Shown here piece after piece: positions 38,666 through 52,180 of a stretch of DNA of 64,000 nucleotides. Where the stretch lies: the NCBI RefSeq assembly GCF_014805685.1, contig NC_060886.1, positions 21,228,108 through 21,292,107 on the forward strand, given 5' to 3'. The stretch's first letter is position 1; each line of letters opens with the position of its first letter. Source of the stretch: Silurus meridionalis. Taxonomy: Eukaryota > Chordata > Actinopteri > Siluriformes > Siluridae. Under the pieces are notes generated by a model. That model ran no database searches. It was not told the origin of the DNA and was given only the letters and a program-made list of their open reading frames with translations. The position numbers were made by a program, and so were the translations under genes.

Positions 38666-41600
38666 ATGGCACCCCACACTATTGTTACTGTTTCTGTGTT
38701 ATGGTGTTTTTCCTTTTCTGGTTGTTTTTGAATTTAAATACAATGTCTTTTAATTAAGCAGAGAATGTTGTTAATGCATGGTTACACGTTTGTATCTGTT
38801 TCTGGATTTTTGTCTGTTTGACAATTGTCTGTTTTATGTAATGAATGACTACTGAAAATCTAACCTATAAACATGCTTTCCTAACTGGCCACTTTAGTAG
38901 GAAACCCCAGATCTTTTGTGCAATTACCCATCATGCAGACTCAGTCATTTCACAGCAAACATCAGAAAATGGAAAACTGCTGAGCATCTCTTTCATGTTT
39001 TTGTTTTTCATGTGAAAAACCAAAATAATTAAATTTGTGAGATGAGGTTCTGAGGAATGAAATTTTTAAATCAAGACAAGTCACAGTAGAATAACAAGAC
39101 TAATTGGAGCTGACAGGAATTCTTCGGTAACTCAAATAATCACTTTTTACAGCCGTTAGCATTCCAAAATGCACCACAGCAGAACCCCATGAGGCCAGAG
39201 GTATCTGAGGCTATATATATAGAGGAGAATATCTTTTGATTAATAAAAGGACAACAAAATAATCGGTGTACAAATGTTCCTAGTGATGTGGCCAGTTTTG
39301 TATGTGTGCTTTCAAGCGTTTTCTGGGTGTGCATGTCTGCTGTATTTGTATATCTAAACTTTCTTACTTTAACTGCAAAGAAATTGTTTTCCACATGAAT
39401 GACATATCTGACAAATCAAAAACACGGCAGGTATACCTGGAAAACTGATTATTCCAGTCATGCAAACCTGCTATCACACACAAACCTGACAAAGCAGTTG
39501 CCTGTGTCTCTGTTTAAATGTTTTATGTTAACTTAATGTTACTGTTAATTGTCTCCTTACTGATACTGAGATGGATACACTACTAGTCAGGTTTTATATA
39601 TTTTACTTAATTTAATTTGGATCATTACCAAACAAAATATTATAGAGCAGCAATTTAAATATATATTTAAATATATATCTTTGTAAAACCTGATTATAGT
39701 GTTTATTCTTAGGTCTTTTGGAGACTTTAAGGAAGTTCTTTATTAAATGATGCAGGAGCACTGGGAGGTAAAAAAGGTGTTTTAGTGTTAACTTTTAAAT
39801 TTAAATGTGTTAAAAAAAATCTGATTTTGTAACATTTAAATTGTGACCATGCAAAAAATATGCAGTGTTCAAAAACTGGCAGTGTATTCATCAAATATGA
39901 TTGTATTGTTCCTCCCTTTACCCTATGCAACATGCGTACTGTTGATACAGAAGCAAACAAACAAACAAACATATCTTTTTCAGGGAGACACTCACAGTTA
40001 GAGTGATGAGGGATTTAATGATACTGTATAGATAATCTACAGTCATTATTATAACTTGTAGGAAAAAACTGTAATATTTTAATCTATTTTTATTAAAATG
40101 ATTTTTTTTATTGAATTAATATATTATTGGACAAATAAATATTCTGAACAAAAGAATTGTTTTTATATGTTGCCTTGTTAGTTCTTAACTTTTTTGTTTT
40201 TCGGCAGGAAGCTGGGATAGTCACATTTTGCTACAAATATTTTCCTTTTGTATGTTTCCTGAATGATAGTAAGGGTGCAAATGTCATGGAAAAAAGGTAC
40301 TAGCCAAATGTCATACTTGTGTGGGGACGAAATTAAAATGTGAAGTGATATCTAGTTGTAACCCTCTTTATACTGAGAAGAGTATGACCTTATTTTGTTA
40401 GTCTGTCATGTCATATATATCTTGTGTCTTGTGCAATTCTGGGTTTAGAAGATGGTGTAACTTGTCTCTCTGTTCCATGTGATTTCCAATTGAATTTAAA
40501 AGTTTGCATAAATAGGCATTCTGGGAAATTATTTTGTGTGTGTTTAGCCTGAGTGTGTAGGTGTGCAAGAACATTGAAAGAACACAGAACTAAACTTTGA
40601 GTAGAAGTTATTATGGTAGATATTAGTGTGGTAGAAGCTACAGGCCTCTTGCTCTTGGGATTCAATAGGATAAGAGTGCAATTAGAATCTGTTTTCTAAT
40701 AGTTCCTTAAATAAAATTCATCTACTTGTTTATAACCAGGACAGACGTGACCTAAAACCGTTAAATGACCTAATAAATGTTTAGGAAGTATTGTATAAAT
40801 TTTTATTATCTCTTTGGAAACTCTTGGAAGATTGGTTTTCAACTTCCATTCTTTTGCAATAGATGTTACACATCACATTATTGCAAAACTGAATAGTGCC
40901 AGTAAAGAATACGTTTGTAACAGTATCTAAACACATATGAACTAATGCAGGGTGTGGTAATATACATCATTGTAACATCACCAGAGGAGATCTGTAATCT
41001 TTCTTGCTGGCTTAGGACATGAGCCACCAGGGGGCCCAATAGGTACAAATAAGTAATGTTAATATTTATAAATATGATGATAACAATCCATGATCATATG
41101 GTTGTTAACTAGGGTGTAGTTTTTCTTCATCCAACATCTTGGTTGTTGGCAAATCACTTAAAACTACCAAAGCCTTGTCTGCACCTAAAACTAAAACTAT
41201 ATTTTGTAGCAATTGCTTCTATGGCCCTCTACTAAGATGATACATTTCTGATCCTTTGTGAATTGGAAGAAATGTTGAATTTATTTTTGTTTGTTTTCAA
41301 ATAAATTAGATCTGTATTGGAAAAAGTAGATATCTGGATTGACCTCACCAAGCTTGAACTCACCACAAAGTCTGTCCTCTTTTAGTATCTTGAATGTCAC
41401 AATTGCAACAGTTAGGTAAGATTTTTTTTAGATAATTTTCTGATCACTTTAACAGAGATGAATTTACAGAATACTAAAGATTCCCTTTCACTCGTCGCCA
41501 TTTTCATAAAGCATTTTAGCATTACAGAGATCTTCCATGATAGCATATTCAATCTGCAACATGATGGATTAATTTGGACGGCAACCTTATCCTAAAATCC

Positions 41601-42077
41601 ACTCAACCCTTTGGAAAACAAGATCACACAAATCTGGCAAATATTCACTAAGACATTGTTCTGCACCACTGTTATGTAGGAATATTGAGTTTCATTTTGT
41701 CTCATTGCATTTTATTTCTTTTGCTATTCAGAGAAGTCTGTGGCAGCAGAACTAATAGCTCAATTTGGATGGTTAGTCTGCAAACATAGTATATTGATAA
41801 GAAATAAATAAGAAAATATCTTTAAAGATAGATCATTGTCTGGACATTTTCCTGATAATCCTGGTATTGGAACATAATGATGATGTCCTTAAACAACAAA
41901 TTTTTAACAACAATATATACAAGATTTCCGAAAAAGTCTGCAATAAAAATAATGGTTCATTTCTGTGTTATGTTCAATTAAACCAGAATTGGTTGGCATG
42001 GTTTTATTTAAAATATAATAATAGAAATATGATTGATTAAGAAATTATGAAAAAAAGTTAAAAATTTATTTCCCTTT
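38666..42077. other. als2-tmem237 intergenic spacer, nothing recognised
   Basis: AT-rich DNA with only short, unsupported ORFs on both strands. I looked for mpp4 (MAGUK) exons, which sit here in human, and saw none. Confidence 0.5.
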
Positions 42078-44640
42078 CAGGAACTCGAGCTGTGTCGGAA
42101 CGCTTTGGGAATGCGATTGCGTTGTCCATGCTCTGAGTAATGAGTCTAATCAGTTAAAATTGAAGACAGGCTGTCACCGGCGGGTTACGTCACGACCAGG
42201 AAGTATAAATTGCACCTGGAGAGAAGACTGCTTCTGTTTGTTTATGAAGCTCTCTGTGTGAAATGTGATGTTTGTCTGTCTGTTTGTCAAATAATGAAGC
42301 CATCTAAGAAAGCCAAGCACACGTTTCGGTCGTGTGCTTCTCCCTGTCCTTGTTTCATTTCTTGAAGGGATACACACAGTGTGTGTGTGGCTTGTTTGTA
42401 AGCGGAGCATGCGATTTCAGCTCTCGAGAGGCAGCACTGCGTTCGCATGCCTATGGTGGTGGAACGGCGCTCCGGTTCCTGGATTTTACAGAAGGTTTGT
42501 CCCTTTCTCCTTCCTCCTCTGCTTGGGCCGACTCTCGTTCAACTTTGGAGGCACGCCTCTCGGCGATGCCTTCCCCTGTCACGAGAGTGCGCAGCTCTGC
42601 CCCTCCTCCTCCAAAGAGGGAATGGGGGGCGGGGCACGCTCTTACGAACCCGTTAGCGAGGAGCTCCTGGAGGTTGAGACATGTGCCGTTCAGAAGCTCG
42701 ATATTGCTTGGCCGGCTGGTGAGCATAAAGCCCCTCCCTTCTGGCATCACAGCCTCCGCGTCGGGGCTTGTTGCCCCTTCAGCCCCAAGACCACGGTTTA
42801 TTCCAACGTCTCTGGGTTTAGGGATTATGGCTATAATGTCATGCCATGGGTTGAAGAGATGATAGCACGCTATCTCTTCCCAGGTGTGGCATCTTCCCTA
42901 AAACCCGCGACATTAACCACCAAGCCCCTGCCCAATACCTTGACGTTGGTGGGTAAGGCTTACGCCTCAGCAGGTCATGTTTGCACTCCATGTCAGTACT
43001 GCAGGCATACCAAGCCGACCTGCTGCGGGAGCTGGATTTGGGGGATCCCTTGGGCAGTCAGTTTTCTGAGATCCGCCGAGACCGCTAAGGCCATCGGCCA
43101 GTCTTTGGCCACCCTAATCGCCACTGAGAGACATCTCTTGCTTTTCCTGCCAGAAATACCACCTGTTTGGCGACGCCGTTGATTTGGTAGTTGACAGGTT
43201 CCAGGATTCCAATGGTATCTCCCGTGCCGTTCTCATAGGGCTGCTCGGCGGGCACAGCCCCAACCCCAAGTGCAAAGACAAAGTGTTGAGACGCGCTCTC
43301 CCCATGTGCAGGATCCCGTGTGACACCCTGGGTCAAAGCCCCATGAGGTGACAGATCTGAGTTCATTAACCCTGCCACGAAATGTGCTTCAGAGCATGGC
43401 CAGCTCCACCGAGCTCCCTCCTTCGGTTCCGCCCGGCCGCATTTGGGTACTGACCCGGCTCTGGACACACCGGGGGGTAAGTCTGGAGAGACTGATACCC
43501 TTATGGGAGAACCGGGCAGCAGAACTTTGCCAGACATGTCCCTGTGGGTCCTGCGTACTGTAGAGCAAGGCTATTTGATTTAAATCGGGTCTCGCACGCC
43601 CCGGTTAAACGGGCTCTCTCTTACTCTGGTGAGAAGCAAGCAGGCTCTGGTCCTGGAACGAGAAGTAGATACTCTTCTGAGGAAGGAGGCTATCGAGGAG
43701 GTCCCTCCATTAGACAGAGGCGGGGTTCTTTCAGAGTTCCCAAAAAGGATGGTGGGTTGGTGCCTATCCTAGATCTACGTCAGCTGAACTGCTCTTTGAT
43801 GAGGCTCTGGTTCAGGAGGCTGTCCCTTAAGCAGGTCGTGTCTCAGATCAGATCCGAGGATTGGTTTATCACAGTAGATCTAAAGGATGCGTACTTTCAC
43901 ATACTCATCCTCCCTTCTCACAGGAAGTTCCTGAGGTTTGCTTTTGGGGTCAAAGCATTCCAATATCGGGTCCTTCCATTGGCCTTGCACTGTCACCCCA
44001 CACCTTTACAAAGTGTGTCGATGCGGCTCTGGCTCCCCTGAGACATCAGGGCATCTGTATCCTCAATTATATCGAAGATTTGTTGATATTAGCTTAATCA
44101 GAGCAGTTAGCGGTCCGGCATCGAGATGTCGTTCTCCCTCACATGAAGGAGCTGGAGTTTTGGCTGAATACAGAGAAGAGTGTGCTTTCTCTATCACAGA
44201 GAACCACCTATCTCGGCGTCTTTTGGGATTCTGGTCTTTTTACAGTTCCTCTGGTCTCCCCACTCCATTCGGGGTCAGAGCTTACTTGACCCAAAGTGTG
44301 GCAGCCTCTAAGGCTGGGTGGGCCACCCCGCTCACCTTTACCAGGTTTTACGACCTTGACCTCTGTGCCACTCCTGGCACCTCTGTCCTTCGACTCAGTT
44401 GTGCTCAATCACACTAGTCAGGGACTGGTCGTTGTGGTGTTATTGGACTCTTGTTTTCAAAGCATTCCGACGCAGCTTGAGTTCCTTAAAGGGAACGTCT
44501 CTGGGTTACGTATGTAATCCTAGTTCCCTGAGGTACTCTAGCCGCGTCTCTAGCCACACCTCTGGCACCCCTTCCGTGCTTCCTTCACGGTTACAGAAGC
44601 TGAAGTAGTCCCAAAAGAACAAACGGCAAAGATACAAAAG
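42078..44640 (+). mobile_element. Defective DIRS-type retroelement
   Basis: A GC-rich island. 42310-43360 encodes a gag-like protein (Cys-rich DTHSVCVACL and EHAISALE in one frame) split by stops. 43560-44290 encodes a reverse transcriptase in fragments: DWFITVDLKDAYFHI, KFLRFAFGVKAFQYRVLP, then after a frame change CILNYIEDLLIL, in which the usual YxDD Asp is Glu-Asp (YIED), then TTYLGVFWD. That order and wording are DIRS-like. RNase H, methyltransferase and tyrosine recombinase are missing: after about 44290 the sequence soon reaches the right-end motif CGACGCAGCTTGAGTTCC and GGGAACGTCTCTGGGTTACG (44470-44515). Inactive. Confidence 0.85.
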
Positions 44641-45052
44641 TAGATTTTGTATATAATATCTGACCAGGGTTGGAAATCTCTAGATAACAGCCTTACTAAG
44701 GCTGAGCTCTAGACAAAATTGCCTTGAATGTGTGACTCAACTCTCTGGTCTGCTGCACACTTATTAATGGCCTTGGTTTAAATATGCTGGCTAATCCACC
44801 TCACATGAGGCCTCACCAAATCCAACTCAGCTGTGTAATTTTGCTAGGGCAGTGTTAATAATACTGTCATGGCTGCTTTTAAGGATGAATCAATTGCTTT
44901 ATTTGTGACCATGATGCATTCATGAAATGTTGATCATTCCGCTAAATCCCATCAGTGAAATGGTTTTACAATTATTTGTAGATTGTTGAATGGTCTCTGA
45001 TTCCAGCCTAACCTGTGACATTTTCCTTGCTTAAATGATAAACTCATTAGAT

Positions 45053-45300
45053 GGGGCAGTGGTAGTCCAGTGGTTAAGGCTCTGGGTTACTGATCACAAG
45101 GTCAGCGGTTCGAACCCCAGCACAGCCAAGCTACCACTGTTGAGCCCTTGAGCAAGGCACTTAACCCTATCAGCTCCAGGGGCGCCGTACCATGGCTGAC
45201 CCTGCGCTCTGACCCCAGCTTCCAGATGAGTTGGGATATGCGAAAAAACTAGAAATTTCCCCACTGTGGGACGAATAAAGGTTAAATTATTATTATAGAT
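45053..45300 (+). mobile_element. tRNA-derived SINE with V-SINE/L2-like 3' part
   Basis: Head GGGGCAGTGGTAGTCCAGTG with A box, and B box GGTTCGAACCCC about 50 bp on. The body, TTGAGCCCTTGAGCAAGGCA and CTTAACCCT, is the conserved part of fish V-type SINEs; CTGACCCTGCGCTCTGACCC follows. The tail is ACGAATAAAGGTTAAATTAT. Not a gene; the ORF over it is meaningless. Confidence 0.85.
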
Positions 45301-46214
45301 AAAGTTAAAATACACTTGAATAACATCCACAATGTGTGTTCTACATTTGGTTTTCTCTTTCATCTTCACTCTGTCTTCCAGTTTCCACCTTCCACCTAAC
45401 TGTTTACAATCTGCTGACCAAACAGTCTTAACACAGACCAAGCATCACACCATTGATAAGTCCCTATGTCTATAGTATGTAACACTGCAATAATACCAAG
45501 TAAGAGCTGGACCATACAATATTGGTTGTAACAGACAGCATGGCAAACAGCATGGAGGAAAATGCCCAGGCTCCACAGTCTCCTTGTGGAGGTGGAACTG
45601 GCTCAAATGTGCTAGAACAACCCACATCACACATGACATTAAAAGATTGCCAAATGTGAATGCATTATTTAGTGTTTTTGTGTCAGATTCTGCATTAAGG
45701 AGTTGCATTAATTTCACAGACGTCTTCCTGCAAGTCTCAGTTCAACCAGAGAGAGACAGGGTGAAAGCAGACCCTCATTTCAAAAAAGGTTCACAAGTGT
45801 CAAGGTTAAATTATAACCTGGGAACAATAGTCCAGCAGGATGAGAAAGCAGAAGATAAAGCAATAAATGACACAAATTTAAGCTATACAATTAAATCTCA
45901 CATTACATAGTCATCATTGCTTTGTTTGTTGAGATGTTTTGTAAAAGTTACTGGTAACTGCTTTTCTACTCTCTTTAACATCCAATCTCTCTGTGTTATC
46001 TAAAGCCATGATTTTAAGGCAAGTATCAACTACAATAGGATCTGGAGGCCCAGTACACTCAGTTCTTTGACAGAGAGATTGTGAATGACCAGCTGCAGGA
46101 TGCTTGCGTGGAACTTCTTGCAGCTGTTCATGAGCAACAACATGGATACCAGCCAGCTGATCAGCCTCCATGAACCCTGACACACAATCCCATTTACACA
46201 TGCACATATTCCTT
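45301..46214. other. Spacer with weak ORFs
   Basis: Two ORFs of about 100 codons (45584-45910 plus; 46207-45914 minus) lack recognised motifs, splice partners or codon features. I do not call genes. Confidence 0.35.
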
Positions 46215-46300
46215 CAAGTCAAGTCAAGTCAAGTCAAGTCAAGAAGCTTTTATAGTCATTTCAACCAGATATAGCTGATTGATTCCATATATAGCTGATT
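46215..46300 (-). mobile_element. L2-like tail with (TCAAG)n
   Basis: TCAAGTCAAGTCAAGTCAAG (six units) then AAGCTTTTATAGTCATTTCA; the same reversed tail as 16813-17045. Severely truncated. Confidence 0.7.
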
Positions 46301-48119
46301 GAGCTGATATATTCCTCTTACCTCATTGGTGAGAGCAAATAGTACATCTACAAATAAGAAAGAAAAAGGTGTGAGCTCTGAAGACACATGAAACCTAAAA
46401 TGAACCTTTATTAACAGGATATGGTAAAGGCACGTGTACTTACAAAATGTTACTGAAAAAACTCTGAATTGGTTTAACCTTTAAGTTATTTGTGATTTGT
46501 TAGTGTTTTAGACAAAGAAAATGTATTTTGATTGATGTGATCATTTTTATTATATTTTCTATAATAAACTAATACTAACATTGTAATTTTCTATTTTTTT
46601 ATAAAGAATAAAAGTTCATATGAATTATAATACATTATACACAAAATACAATATTCTTCTTGTATGTGCTTATGTTCATTATGCCTCTCTGCCTGTCCTG
46701 CCTTTGTGGAAATTTTAATGCACACTCATAAGTGAGCGTTTTTACCTGTATGTTTGTGTGAATGTATATTTTAGCATGTCCTTAGACACACAATAATCAG
46801 TGTCCCGGTAATCTCTCACTGGCAGATGCACGTCTGTGTGGATTTAGCTAGGGATTAGAAGGCTAACCTCCTCTCTTCACACCACTGTATCCAGAACCAC
46901 AAGTCCAATGAAGCAATATCACAATGGGGAAAAAACAGGCAGTAAGTTACATTTATTTTCAGATAAAACAGATAATACACAATAATAATCTTAGGTTTGT
47001 TTAAAGCTTTTTGTGGTCTGCAAGTTAATTTGTGTTCCTGATACATGTAATCATTTTGTGAAACAATTCAAGTGTTGCTGTCTGACAACAACACGTGAAT
47101 TATTTCACAAAATAAATAGATTTAGAGTTAATTGTTATTAAATTAGCTACAGATGTTTCTGCTAACTAATAGTTACAGGAGATTCTAACTGTGGTATGTC
47201 ATTGAGGAACATGTCATTAAACATGCTTAATACAGCTTTCCCCCCCAGTCATTTTAATTATTTTTGCAATTATATGCATATGTCTTCAAACTGTGTAAGG
47301 CATTTCATTATGTATTCTTACACTAAGTGTGTAGGCTTAATTAGGTTGTCTGATAGGATTGTGGATATTCCATGTGTCTGGAGGGTATAAAGAATGTTTG
47401 GCTGTAACATGTAACTATGTTAATTCAATATTTTACAGATAATACTGTTATATTTACATACATATTTGTGTAATACACAAATCACTGCCAAACTTAATTT
47501 TACTGTATATAAAGTATCCATATTGGAAATGTATAGGATATATTCTAACACAGCCTTTTGTGCTTTGATTTTCAGTGTGACGTGTCTCATATACCAAGGT
47601 CAGTTGCTTCAAAAAGCAATACAATGCTTTTTGCTGTTTTAAAGGAAAGAATAATAATGAACTCAACATTAATAGTGTTCACTTAAGGATTTCTCAAATT
47701 GAAGACCTTTAGATTCCATATAAATCACTGCAACAGAGGGTTTCTTTTTTAGAACATGTTCTTAGGAGAAATCATTAAGAAGGAATGAAGGTCTCATTTG
47801 AAGTAATGGAATTTGTTATAGTAAAGTTTGGGGAAAGTCTGGGACCCTGGGGTGTTTTCAGTTTGTCCCTCTGATGAACCGTTTTAGTGTTGAACAAAAG
47901 CATTGTGGGATGAACAAAAACCCATAGGAATCACCTTATTTTTTAAGGAAATGTGGGAAATAGAAAATTAGCTTTTTCCGTCTCTGTGAAATGTTTAAAT
48001 CTTTTTCGCTTGCAGACCCAGTGATCAATATAGTTGTTGTTCTGTGCAGCTTTAAGTGCCAGTCTCATAAGAATCTGATTTTTGAATTCTTTCTTGGTTT
48101 CTGTAATGATTTTGCAAAC
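46301..48119. other. Spacer upstream of tmem237
   Basis: AT-rich; must hold the tmem237 promoter. No CpG-rich start region, TATA arrangement or upstream exon could be fixed. Confidence 0.35.
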
Positions 48120-48145
48120 ATGATGCTGAAGTCAAGACACTCGGG
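48120..48145 (+). CDS. tmem237: tmem237 candidate first coding exon
   Basis: A short ATG-ATG exon reading MMLKSRHSG (last codon split), ending at a strong donor, gtgagtg at 48146. It supplies the two bases that exon 2 (48849) needs, so phase fits and the total length comes close to human. The residues do not resemble the human start MRTDSGARLEEG, and human has a proline-rich stretch (RALPPVPSQ) that I could not find, so another exon or a different start may exist. Confidence 0.4.
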
Positions 48146-51100
48146 GTGAGTGAATAAACCTGTATCATCGAGGACTGATATTAGATGCAAGTGTATTTAA
48201 TTAGCTGTAAATTAACCTTTAAACTGGATTTATTTAAAATACATTGATACATTGCATGTTTCTATAGATGTCTGCAGGATGGTAAAATATGTATTTAATA
48301 ATATCTAGATTTGAAAATTCCAGACTTTCTTGAACTGAAATGTGAATTTCTCTTTGTTTCTTTACCAAAAAAAATCTGGTCTGTGTAAGTAAATTTGAAT
48401 TTGAATTTGAAGTAAATAAAGTCCAAAGTCCAAATGTAATATAAAGTTGTGACACTAACTGTAGTGCTGGTGTGTCATGGATATTTTGACAGCCAGTTAT
48501 CTAACTATTAATTACAATGAGTAGAATTATGTCCCTTTCTTGATCCATCATTCACTGATGTGCAGGATTCACTCATAGCTTTTAGACATCTTTAAATAGA
48601 CTGACTGTTTTTACCACCACTTTTGTCTTATCTTCTGATGCACCTTCTGATGCAATATGAACATTGCAGCAAACTTAGGCAGGTTCAATATTATTCATAT
48701 AATTTGGGTTATAGTTATATTTTTGTAAAGGTGTAAAATTATAGGGAGGATCCAGATATTTATGCTGAATTTAACCTGTTCATCCAACAGGTTTTCCCAA
48801 GCCACCACACAATTATTTAACTTTTTTCAAATTTACCATATTACCCAGATTGCACTATAAACAGAGTAGCGAGAGTTCTTTTTCTGACCTTGTCCTAGAA
48901 AACATGTTGATTACCAAACCCAAGAAGAAAAAGTCTAAGAAGGAATTCAGTGGTGTGAAAGAGTCAGAGGGTAAGACCATTTCACATCTATTAATTTTTA
49001 ATAGTAGCCAAACCAAAATAGTTAGTGATCAGTTCACTGATTTCAGGATATTATTAGTGTGTCTTTCTGTGGTCTGGTAATATGATTGACCTGTCTAGAG
49101 GAGACAGAGCCTGCTGTTGAAATGGGAGACTTGGTGAGCTGTAATACATTTGAAAGCAAGGATGCTTCTTCCCCTGAACCTCAACACATTCCAGCACAAA
49201 AGAAGAAAAAGAGAAAGAAGATATCAAATACATTTGGTAATCAGTTTAAGTGAACAAATTAACTATTTTCCACATTTTCATTTCATATTTATTACACTTG
49301 CCTTTACAGATATGGAAAGTAAACGGCAATACTTTGTAAATGGGGACACACAAATGCCACCCGCAAATAGAGAGGAAGTTACTAGGAAATCTAGACGGAA
49401 AAGGTGAGAATGGAAGAAATTAAATAAATAAAAGCTCATCAGTGGAAATATTTTTATTTGACTAATTTTCTCTCTGTAGGAAGTCTAAAATATCAGAGAA
49501 TCAGCGTAATAACAATGTGGAAGTGAAGGACAGTGATGTTGTAACTGAAGCACGTACTCCTGTTTCTCATGGTTCTCTGTTTTCCGCCCCTCTGGGTCAA
49601 AGCCAGACTCTTGGCAAAGTGTTTGTGGAGAGAAGTCGTGAGTTCCTCATTCATTAAAATAAATACATTTACTGCTCATTGCATTGTTTGTTTGAATGTA
49701 ATAAAAAATAAGAATTGCTCATAAACAAAGAGATTATGAAGTAGAATACATAATTTCTTTTTTTTCTTCTACAGAACAGTTTACCTGAAACAAGTCATTA
49801 GTGTTTGACTAGGACCATTGATGCATGTCTAGTGTCTCTCAATGAGTGTTTTACTTATAGATCGGTTTCAAGCAACTGAGCAGCCGGGCCTTGGCCATGA
49901 GCAGGTGGAAGACTTCATGGAGGTCAGATCAATGTGGAACACCCGAGATGTTGCATTAAGAGTTCACAATGGCTTCAGGTAATAGAGTAAGCCAGAAGAC
50001 GGTTTTATCTACTGAGTCTCCAAGCTCATTTATAAAATTTTGATAAATCAGTGATTCATAGTTATGGAAATTAAATCCATAGCCTTTTTAAAATTCCTGG
50101 TAAACACAGCTACTGAAAAATCGTGCTGGGTTTTTCTGTTTGGTTCTTTAGGATCATTGGACTCTTCTGTCATGGGTTTCTGGCAGGATATGCTGTGTGG
50201 AACGTCATTGTTATTTATGCGTTGGCAGGAGAACAGATGAAAACACTGTCAAACCTGTTACAGCAGTACAAAAGCTTAGCATACCCCACCCAGTCTCTAC
50301 TATACTTTTTGCTGGCTATTACTTCTGTGTCGGCCTTTGACAGGTGTGTGCTTAATATAAGACGTGATCATATGTTTGGACCTAAAATATCAGGATTAAT
50401 TACAAGTGCAAACTTTAATTGATTCAGTCTATTGTAAGTTGCTCAATTGCCTATGTCACATGTGGGAGTCATCTGTTTTGATCCTGCAGCCAGACAGATA
50501 CCACTGAATTATTAGTGCAGCCTTAACTGCTGGGCTATCATTACAGCATTTTAAAATATAAGCGTCCTGTTTCCCCTGCAAATTTGCTGCTTTCAAATTC
50601 TAAAACTGCTAGGGTCACATGTAAGCATGTTTCAATTAAACGCTTCTGTCTTAGATGTAATAAGAGCAACCGCTATATCATTACAGACAGCAGTATAGAT
50701 TGGGCATACTCAACAATGACGTATTCAAATTCAGGGCTCCAGGCATGTCAGGTTCTCAGCATGCATTAATGTTTTAGAATCCTGGCTACTCACCTGTGGA
50801 TGAACTTCACCCATCAGAACAAAAGTCCCATGTCAAAATTACTTTCACAAAGATCTCAGGAGCTACCTCTGCACGTGACATTTGACATTACAGTTCAATT
50901 ATTAATAGTTGTTTTTGTATAATTAATTTTCTCATTCCTAATATTTGTTGTTTTCTCACTAATTTAAACTAACCCCACTTGTTGTTGTTTATCTACAGAC
51001 AGGATAATTCCAGCATGAATACAAATCAGTTTAATTTTTATTCTCCCACATTTTGACTTTTACACACTCTCTTAAAGTAATTTATATCTTTGCATCTTTA

Positions 51101-52014
51101 GCTGTTTACAGGTTCTGGTTTGCACCAGAAAACACTATACGGCAAATTAGTAAATACACAATGTATATGATGGAATGTAATCTAGTCAGCACTTGGGATT
51201 ATACACCTACTGTATGTAATTTATTAGATGCATTTTTGTTGGAGAGTTTTCTGACTGGCACACTCTGCACACTCTCACACTTCTCTGCAGAGTGAATCTA
51301 GCCAAAGCATCTATGGCTCTGAGAGGCTTCCTCATGCTTGACCCAGCAGCCCTTGCGTCATTCTGTAAGCATGACAACTGAGTCAGTAGTAGTGGCAGTA
51401 GAACAAGAAGACCTCTTTTATGTGAAAATGTGTACTTTGTATTTCTAGTGTACTTTGCAGCCCTTATTTTGTCTCTGAGTCAACAGATGACTAGCGACCG
51501 CATCAACCTCTATTCCATAGCCAATGAGTCACTGTGGTGAGCATTTATTAATTACTCCTTACTTTGAAAAATATACCATGCATTTATTTATTGATTATTT
51601 ATTCAGCCCTCATCTTTATCTAAGATTTTGCCTATAAATCACAAAACATTACATTACAGAAGCACATTTGACATTTATAACTAGCTTCCATAAAAAATTG
51701 GTAAAGTAGGAGCATGTATTTAAATGACAACACCCCCTCAGTGTTGGGTTTTTGCTGTTTTTATTTCAGGCCTCCAGGCTCTGAACACCAGATTCTGCAG
51801 CCCTGGATTGTGGTGAATCTGGTTGTAGCTTTACTGGTTGGACTTGCCTGGTTTTTTATATCTGCCAGACCTGATATGGATTACACAGAAGGTATGTATT
51901 TGGGTAAGAGAACGTTTCTTGGTAGTTACATCATATTCCACTAACATTGTGCTCTTGTGTTTCACAGAGTTCTTAATATCAATGGAGATAGATGACTATC
52001 CACAATACTCCTGA
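48120..52014 (+). CDS. tmem237: tmem237, tetraspan ciliary transition-zone protein
   Basis: TMEM237 (human ALS2CR4) is a membrane protein of the ciliary transition zone; human mutations cause Joubert syndrome type 14. Exons: 48120-48145 (tentative), 48849-48970, 49099-49236, 49310-49403, 49480-49637, 49861-49978, 50152-50343, 51291-51364, 51449-51536, 51770-51891, 51968-52014 (TGA). They total 1,179 nt, 392 residues; human is 408. The N-terminal third is Lys-rich and polar ([31 protein letters not shown]). Then comes [15 protein letters not shown], matching human VGKVFVEKSRRFQA. Four membrane segments lie at about residues 220-245, 265-282, 301-320 and 348-369, with strong human-like stretches [32 protein letters not shown] and [17 protein letters not shown]. 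All phases agree. It follows als2 on the same strand, as in human apart from mpp4. Confidence 0.94.
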
Positions 52015-52180
52015 AAAATCTTATCATGACAAATGGAATCAGTGTTCCTGAAGCATGGAAGGCAAGGAAGAGACCTGACAACGATGCATTGTAAAAGAAA
52101 TTGAAAATAAATAAATAAATTAATTAATTAATTAATTAATAATGCTAAATAAAAAAAATAAACACTTAAAATTAAGATTG
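52015..52180 (+). terminator. tmem237: tmem237 3' UTR with overlapping AATAAA signals
   Basis: About 90 nt after the TGA there is a run of AATAAATAAATAAAT (from about 52106), followed by (TAAT) repeats and a second AATAAA cluster near 52147-52162. These are plausible polyadenylation signals. The true cleavage site cannot be chosen because the signals overlap a low-complexity A/T stretch. Confidence 0.5.

Noticed and set aside
42334..43182. 282-codon ORF as a host gene
   Set aside because: It is the wrong frame over a DIRS gag-like region; neighbouring frames carry the family motifs and it is followed by DIRS reverse transcriptase.
45914..46207. 97-codon minus-strand ORF
   Set aside because: No recognised motif or splice partner, and it borders a retroelement tail.
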